From: Dendrophyllia cribrosa
Taxonomy: Eukaryota; Cnidaria; Anthozoa; Scleractinia; Dendrophylliidae
DNA length: 64,000 nt
NCBI GenBank assembly: GCA_024195265.1
Contig: JAJLRJ010000014.1
Location: 13,832,459 to 13,896,458, forward strand
Reading direction: 5' to 3'
A model generated the notes under the pieces. The model saw only the letters and a program-made list of their open reading frames with translations, was not told the origin of the DNA and searched no databases. Both the position numbers and the translations under genes were made by a program. Below are positions 57,596-64,000 of this stretch, in pieces. Every line of letters starts with the position of its first letter. The first letter of the stretch is position 1.

Positions 57596-58484
57596 GCAGT
57601 ATGGCGTCAGATGTTGAAGTTCTTCGCAGAGCATTACCACGTGCAATACTTCATGGGCGAGTTTTCGGAAATATTTAAATAGCTGACGCGCGTTTTCAGT
57701 TAACCGGTTATTCACTGATAAAAGGATAGAAATATGGCGGCAGATGTTGAACTTAATCACACAAGCAAATCGATACTTCGATCCGCGAGTCACCGCATTA
57801 TCTTACGTGAAAACGAGGCTGCCAAATTTGAAAGCGAGATAATTGGATAATTGGATAATGGAAATTGGATAAACAGAGCAAAATCTCAAATTTTTTCGCT
57901 ATACACAAAATTAGACTCGCGGTCTCCTCTCGTCGACCGCAATTATAATATATACCGAAGTGGTGAAGATGTCTGTCCAGGGTTGCTGTACTCCAAGTAT
58001 ATTCAGAAAAATCTCTCTACACAAAGTCAAGAATTTATGATCTTTTTAAATTTTGGCTAACGTACTTTCTTAAATCGTGCTCCAATTGATTATCCTCTTT
58101 CCATTCACTCTTCGAGGCCATACCTACAGAAATATCGATATCCACGAATTCACGGCCGATCACAACACGGCCGCCATCTTGAAAAAGCCGACCCAGCCCA
58201 AGTCCTTATCGCGTGAAATGATAACGCTGGTCCGTTCGATTTTTTAATTTCTAATTTTTTTTCCCTCAGCAACTGGTGGTTACATGGTTTTTTTTCATCA
58301 ACACTTTTAACATTAACCTTTAAAAAATAACATTTCATGATTGTATTTCGCTCTGAAAATAATAATAATGTTTAATATGACTTTGCAAATGCAGGTGAAA
58401 TAACAAATGAAATGAAAATTCAGTTTTCATTTTAAATTAAACTTGAAATTAAAAAAGAAACTTAAAATGAAATTCATTATGAAT

Positions 58485-58840
58485 GCGAAATATCACTTAC
58501 ATTTCAATTTTCTTTGCGAAAAATGGAGTGATAATGATGGGCCACCATACTCCTTTTGTAACAAAAGGTAACATTTTTGTTCCTAATGATATCAAAGAGG
58601 ACCATAAACTGCCTCCATGTTTGACAGCTTTTCTTATTTGTGTTTTTGAAATTGAAATTTCAACTCCTTTTCTTTCTTTAATTGCTCTCCTTATCTTATT
58701 GATTTGTGTTTTTTGTTAACATTAATTCATCGTTTCCTTCCAATTCATCTTTTGAAAGTCTTAATGTTATGGGACTTGAATTTTTAATTGCTTTTGCCAA
58801 TTTGCCTTTTTGTCCATCGGATAGTTTTACTTGATATTCG
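58485..58840 (-). pseudogene. Polinton/adintovirus-like minor capsid protein relic
   Basis: The minus strand gives DGQKGKLAKAIKN, then after a break KGVEISISKTQIRKAVKHGG and a hydrophobic stretch (LPFVTKGVWWPI). The combination of an I-S-K-T-Q-I-R-K-type basic motif followed by GGSLW and a hydrophobic segment is what I recall from short Polinton (Maverick) virion proteins. It contains at least one frameshift. Its position directly after the capsid relic fits such an element. Recognition is from memory of the family, so moderate confidence only. This is a dead remnant. Confidence 0.45.
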
Positions 58841-58857
58841 AGATACGTTGTCATTTT

Positions 58858-59790
58858 TTAAGCTTTTATTAATAATTTTCCAGACGATGTGTATAATTCA
58901 ATTTCTTTTTCATGACGAACCAAGGCGTTCAATGTGTAATTTGTTGGATTTGCTCCATTTAACTCATATCAGAATGTCAAAGAAACGACAGAATCTTTCA
59001 CATCATCTTCTTGGTTTCTAAGATTGAAGATCCCAAAAAGATTTTTGAAATTTGCTCGATCTATCAGCGGTCCACTCAAAACGTCATTAGCTGAAGAATA
59101 TGACATCAGGGCCCGATAAAGTTTTGATTCCTCATCTGCCGTCATTTTCCAATTGGGGATAATAAATGCTGTTGTTTATTTCCAGCTGTGGTTTGCTGAA
59201 ATACCGGTTGTTTGCTCCAATGGGGAATGTGCCAAAAGTAAATATATTATGTTCTTGACTATTATAACTTGCTGTAGGAACAACCCAAATAAACACATGT
59301 CTAGGTCTCCTAATACCTGTGGAAATGCGAAAGTAGCTATTTACGGCTGTTGTTTGACTTATTTCATGGTGTTCTCTTAAATATGTCCACTTTTTTGGCT
59401 TGAGATAATTTTCAAGGTATTGTTTCATTCCTTCACCATTAAAAATAATTTATGGACACCACAATCGTAATTTAGTGAGAATAACTTTTGAATCTGGTGC
59501 GGCACCTTTTCTGAAAATTATATTATTATCATTTTTAAGTTTCAACCAAATTTTTGTCTTTATATTTGGATGAAGATTATTTTTGAAAGCTGCAAAATAA
59601 CTGTATAAATTCAGAGGAATTGATACTTTGTTAACAGCCGCAGCATCTGTTAAAATTTTCCGTTAAGCAAAACCCTCATTATAAAGCGCCTGAGCTGGTC
59701 GAGCTACTGTAGTTCCCGTTGAGGTGTCCAAATAGAAAAATTGATCTTTTCCAACTGTGTCTGCATAATTTTGTGTGTAATTCAAAAGCG
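58858..59790 (-). pseudogene. Polinton-like double-jelly-roll major capsid relic
   Basis: About 300 codons in several frames on the minus strand, separated by stops at about 59668, 59455 and 59132 and a disruption near 58960. The longest piece (59132-59428) includes RHVFIWVVPTASYNSQ, a motif found in the capsid-like proteins of cnidarian and nematode Polintons (F54H12.2-like family). The final piece ends KLLIKA and a stop at 58858. No other Polinton gene (polymerase B, integrase, ATPase, protease) is seen nearby and no inverted termini were found, so it is an isolated old fragment. Confidence 0.5.
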
Positions 59791-59834
59791 TTAGAGTTCA
59801 TCGGTTGACCGAGTCAACTCCGAGTCCGAGTCAA

Positions 59835-61597
59835 ATCCGAGTCCGAGTCAAGTGACCGAGTCACCGGTCAGCGGTTTGTTTATGACGAAAAGTACTGGAA
59901 ACTATCAACGTGAATATTCGCCATTTTGGAGGCAGAATAAGAAACACCAAGACGTGATAAAAACTGAACAAAGAAAGGCATCGACCGTCCTAGAATGCGA
60001 GACTTACCAGCTGGCGTTTATTAGATGTATGCTTAGTTTGAAAAACATGCAGTTTTCGCAGGTACAAACGCTTTTTTGTGTGTATTTATTTCGCGTAATC
60101 GCAAGTTATACTATTTAGTAGACATAGTAGCTTTTTTCAGAGATTGAAAGCTACTTTCACGCAGAACATCTCACATTAAGTTAAAAATCATCGACTTGTT
60201 CACTCGCACTACTTTGCTAAATCTCTTGAGTAAAGTGACGACTGTTTTCCACAATCAAGATACAACTGTATCATTTTTTAAGGCACACATAATATATAGC
60301 CAGATATAGCTATTGCTGGAGCTTTGCTGTACCGGTTTATAAACATCACCCTTCAATTAAGATACTTCGTTTACAGCCCAGTGTGGAGATTGACAGTCGA
60401 GCAGCAGGTTAAAGTGATCGATGTAACATTTTCTTATTCCAGCTTTTTATGGAACTTTTAAGGTATGAGTTGGCCTTGTGTAACTCCTGGTGCAACTGTT
60501 ATTTTGCATGCTAGCCGCTAAGCACCCCATTATGGGATTAGTTTCACTATTGGCAGTTAGTGAAACTCAAGTTCAATTCTGCCTTCTGTCTGCAATGTGC
60601 GAGTTATTGCGATGGGAGCTGAGGACCAGAACTGTCTTAAAACTTCAGGTGCCCTAAAACTTTTGAGCCCATTTTTCTGTGGAAAAATACCTCAGAATGT
60701 ATTTAGCTGTTGAAGTTATTAAAATAAACGTTCTAAACATTGGGTTGTGATTTGCCTCTGTCTTTGACGTCCAACCATTTAGGGGAGGGAACTACCGCTC
60801 CCTGCCCCTTTATTACCCCACCCTCCTCTTCCAATGGATCCACTACTGAATATTATTATCCAAATGACGTGACAACTTTAAAGACACACCTTGCCTCTTT
60901 TACTGTGAAGTAAACATTAATACATAATCCAAAAGTACACCAATGTGCCAATGGGTGCTGTTGATTGAATTTCAAAGTATTGAAAAAGAAAAGGTCAGCA
61001 AGAGTTTACATGACATCGATCATCTTTAACTGGAAGTTACAGTATTTGGACTCCATAAAACCATTAACAGGTGGTGTTTATTTTCAGAACTTGAAATGAG
61101 GATTTTATTATGCTACTAACTGGTCACATGATCCAACTAACATTGCCCCATAAGGTAATGGGATGTGAAACAGTAACAATCATGAACAGAAAGGGAATTT
61201 ACTTTTACGCACTATGAGGGACAAATGTTCCTTTGGGAGGTGATTTCATTGATAGACTTCAGGTCTTTTCCTGGTCACGTGACCCAACAAACATTGCTCC
61301 ACTAGCTCAGCACAGTAACAAAAAATGAATAACAAACAGCAAGAAAGTCAGGGTTATTTCCATCAACAGGAAATATTAACAATGTAACTCCAACAGAGAC
61401 TACTACCAAAGTAGATGTACATGTAGTTCAAGGTCATACAAACAACCTATTGTCCTGTCATATAAGCTATGTAAAAAAGGGACAGTTTTTCTTACATAAA
61501 TGTACAGGGATATAAAGCAAACTTATCCTTTATGTATCTATGAAACTGTTCCTTTTTTAAAACTGAGAACTGTAACATGAAACAATGCTTTGCCTCT
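59835..61597. other. No gene recognised
   Basis: A short array of GAGTCCGAGTCAA-type units sits at 59805-59865. An 88-codon frame at 59852-60118 is unsupported. A small inverted pair (AAAAAGGGACAGTTT at about 61475 and its near-complement at about 61545) suggests a tiny MITE. Introns of the gene ending at 61598 may lie here only if transcription ran rightward, which it does not. Confidence 0.4.
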
Positions 61598-61947
61598 TCA
61601 GTCAAATGACAAGGGAAAGTCATGGAAGGTAATTGCTTTCCACTCATCTGGAGTGTAATTTACAGTGGAGTCCACAGCAAATACTTGTGGAGGTTTCTTG
61701 ATTGAACTATCCCATGGCGGGGTTCCACTCACACACTCCCACTGCAAACAATAATGGAAGGTTCTTGGAACCATGAAGCTCTGGCCTTCCTTATTCTTGT
61801 GGGGCAGTGTCCATTGGGCATCACATGTTATCTTAAGGTCACCTTTGGAAATTTCACCATGACAAGTTGGACACCTTGGCCTCGTATTCAGTAAATGCTT
61901 TGCGATGACCCATTTACAAGTGGTAGTGTGAGCACCTTTGCTGCTAC
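61598..61947 (-). CDS. Probable last exon of a cellular gene with a zinc-binding motif
   Basis: A minus-strand frame of about 115 codons ending in TGA (61598-61600). It reads CPTCHGEISKGDLKITC, then a Trp/Pro segment, FHYCLQWECVSG and finally TPDEWKAITFHDFPLSFD. The spacing of Cys and His resembles a PARP-type or related zinc finger (C-x2-C...KG-D-L-x-I...H-x-C), but I would not assign it. The exon has no in-frame ATG at its 5' side; an in-frame TAA at about 61965 means it is entered by splicing, probably after one of the AG dinucleotides at 61935-61960. Upstream exons should lie to the right of 62 kb, beyond the foldback element. Confidence 0.5.
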
Positions 61948-62027
61948 TTCCTGGGGATTCTCCTTAATGGGGGAATCTTCTTCACAATTATCTGTTTATC
62001 ATAAATAATTGCATGATGTTTAAAATG

Positions 62028-63388
62028 GGGTGTAGACAAAACGTGGACCCCCTTTCTGGACCCCCTTCTGGACCCCCCTTCTGGACCCCTTTCTGGACCC
62101 CTTTCTGGACCCCTTTCTGGACCCCTTAATTTTTCGGGAAAAAAATAAAATTAAATAAAATAAAAATTAAAGTAATATAAATAACTAACGGGGGCACGCA
62201 ACTCACCTGAAATTCTTCGATCGGTGAGTTCGATTTTCTGGCTAAATTCCACAGGTTATTCCCAGTTTAAGCTGAAACTCCTTCTTTGCAATCAACTACT
62301 TAGTTAATTTCGTGATACATTTAAGCGAAAAGTTGCGAAAACGTCAAGAATCCGCACGTACAAGTTCACCGATCTTACCCGCCATTTTGTTCCGAGCCGC
62401 CATATTGGTTTTGCCGCTGACCAGTATGCCCACGTGGAGAGCGGTGGGGATGGTGAGTGATTCATTTGCAATTAAAATCAGGCTACAATCTCTTCCATCC
62501 TTTGAAATCGTTTTGTCTTTTGTTAAGAAAATAACATTTGATGTGTTCACAGCCCTATTTCGGAACCAGAAAGTGTTACAGTCTTTTTTTCAGAGCGTGT
62601 AAGTTTCCTTGTACTCATGTGTTGTCCTAAAACATCTGAATCTTGCATAGTAGTTCCTCATTGGTTAGAATTTGTACGTTCACGTGCCAGAGCTTCTTGC
62701 TTTTGTTTATTTATAGGCTATGTAACTCAGAATCAGTTTCCCAGAAGGAAAAGGGCATTTGATTTGAGTAAAAAAATGTATGTTCCAGCTGGGGGGAGAT
62801 GGTGTGAATTTTACATAGCAATTTCGAAGAATGATAGAGTAATAATTCAGGGATGGAAACATACTGTAAATGTTTAATTTACTGTGGGCGATGTTGTCAG
62901 TTTATCTAGACGTTTGCCGGACACACATACCCCCTCCCTCCCCGCCCCCTGGCAATCCCAAAAATATGCGAGGCGTCAAAGCGCGGGCATGGTCAGCGGC
63001 AAAGCCAATATGGCGGCTCGAAACAAAATGGCGGGTAAGATCGGTGAACTTGTACGTGCGGATTCTTGACGTTTTCGCAACTTTTCGTATAAATATATCA
63101 CGAAATTAACTAAGTAGTTGATTGCAAAGAAGGAGTTTCAGCTTCAACTGGGAATAACCTGTGGAATTTAGTCAGAAAATCGAACTCACCGATCGAAGAA
63201 TTTCAGGTGAGTCGCGTGCCCTGGGACGTTCCAGCTGTTTAATTTTTTACTTTAATTTTAATTTAATTTTTTTTTTACCGAAAAATTAAGGGGTCCAGAA
63301 AGGGGTCCAGATAGGGGTCCAGAAAGGGGGCGGGAAGGGGGGTCCAGAAGGGGGTCCAGAAAGGGGGGTCCACGTTTTGTCTACACCC
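62028..63388. mobile_element. 1.36 kb foldback element, 9-bp duplication TTTAAAATG
   Basis: Ends GGGTGTAGACAAAACGTGGA and its complement. Arms of about 400 bases continue with a run of TCTGGACCCC units, an A/T tract, and then CAAGAATCCGCACGTACAAG and GAGCCGCCATATTGG with their complements (the left arm reaches about 62425, the right arm starts about 62990). The direct repeat TTTAAAATG lies at 62019-62027 and 63389-63397. A 9-bp duplication with long inverted ends suits Mutator-like or Foldback elements. No transposase is present; the loop is 565 bases. Confidence 0.8.
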
Positions 63389-63831
63389 TTTAAAATGTCT
63401 CCATGAAACACTCATACCACAAACAACAATCAAGATGTACAAGAGCATACAGCTTAAAAACAAGTATATGCTGATGTACAATGTTTACCTGGGAAAATGG
63501 TGAAGAATTTATAACCTTTACTAAATTAAATTCACTCTACAAGGGGTTCAAACATTTATCTCTTAACCAGGCTCTATAGCATCTCTGATTAACTGAGGCT
63601 TCTTACCAAGAATATGAAGGCATCAGATGCAGTCAGCACTTTCCCTTAAATATCCTACCCTGAGTAAAAACATTTCTTTCCAAAACAAAAAGCCTTGCAT
63701 GTGCAACCCAAATTAAGATTGGGACAGATAACCATACAATCTTTTAATCCACCTCAATCTATATAGATAAACCCCTTTATAATCATTGGAACTTTAGAAA
63801 AACGATATGAGAGGTATTAAGTTCCGGCTTA

Positions 63832-63966
63832 CGGTACTTTGCGAAACGAAACGAAACGAAACGAAATGGTACTTTGCGAAATGGTATTTTGCGAAATGGT
63901 ACTTTGCGAAATGGTACTTTGCGAAATGGTACTTTGCGAAATGGTACTTTGCGAAATGGTACTTTG
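63832..63966. repeat. 15-bp tandem repeat
   Basis: About seven units of GAAATGGTACTTTGC, preceded by four GAAAC pentamers, with one unit having ATTTTGC. From 63398 to 63831 there is no clear gene, although a GT donor at 63490 on the minus strand could end a very short exon. Confidence 0.85.
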
Positions 63967-64000
63967 GTAGAACTAACTTCTACTAACCCGTTGGCGCGTT

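Noticed and set aside
58141..58338. Small minus-strand frame near CGGCCGCCATCTTG
   Set aside because: No supporting homology, splice signals or neighbours; probably chance.
63481..63540. Short minus-strand exon ending at a GTAAAC donor
   Set aside because: Several acceptors are possible, the open part is under 20 codons and nothing ties it to the exon at 61.6 kb.

Overview
The window is animal nuclear DNA, most likely from an anthozoan cnidarian such as a stony coral. It is A+T-rich, has GT-AG spliced genes and one recognisable housekeeping gene (PARN), and is packed with transposon relics of the kinds common in cnidarian genomes (Helitron with RPA gene, P-like, PIF/Harbinger, hAT-like, TTAA elements, LINEs, Polinton). 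The phylum rests on my recall of such repeat families and on family composition, not on a search.

Layout. 0-6 kb: several minus-strand exons of one spliced protein gene that I do not recognise, with SINE, LINE and MITE insertions in its introns. 7.2-9.8 kb: an intact, intronless PARN deadenylase gene. 10-21.5 kb: nested elements, with a LINE split by a small Helitron, an opposed second Helitron, then a 6 kb Helitron carrying a Rep/helicase (3' frameshifted) and a spliced RPA-like ssDNA-binding gene. 21.5-26 kb: a LINE broken by at least three later insertions whose target sites can be read. 26.7-34.3 kb: a 7.58 kb P-superfamily element with 35-bp inverted ends, a 7-bp target duplication, a spliced transposase gene with one internal stop, and a second, opposed gene for an acidic zinc-finger protein. 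34.4-43 kb: dispersed repeats, a PIF/Harbinger-like element and a 5.8 kb inverted-repeat structure with 1.6-1.85 kb arms flanked by TTAA. 45-51.6 kb: a repeat unit present twice in tandem, the first copy split by a 4.1 kb foldback element whose ends are tandem GAAACGACC-like repeats. 51.7-56.5 kb: a broken DDE integrase, then a repeat hosting a 5'-truncated LINE. 58.5-59.8 kb: relics of Polinton-like capsid genes. 61.6-64 kb: a probable terminal exon of a cellular gene and a 1.36 kb foldback element with a 9-bp target duplication.

How they fit together. Only PARN, the unrecognised 0-6 kb gene and the 61.6 kb exon look like host genes. The rest is a layered insertion record. For many elements an uninterrupted copy of the target, or a split reading frame, lies in the same window, so insertions and target duplications can be checked internally. 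The most novel-looking unit is the two-gene P-like element: its transposase shows no THAP domain, and the opposed gene encodes a separate zinc-finger protein that could supply DNA binding or regulation (inference).
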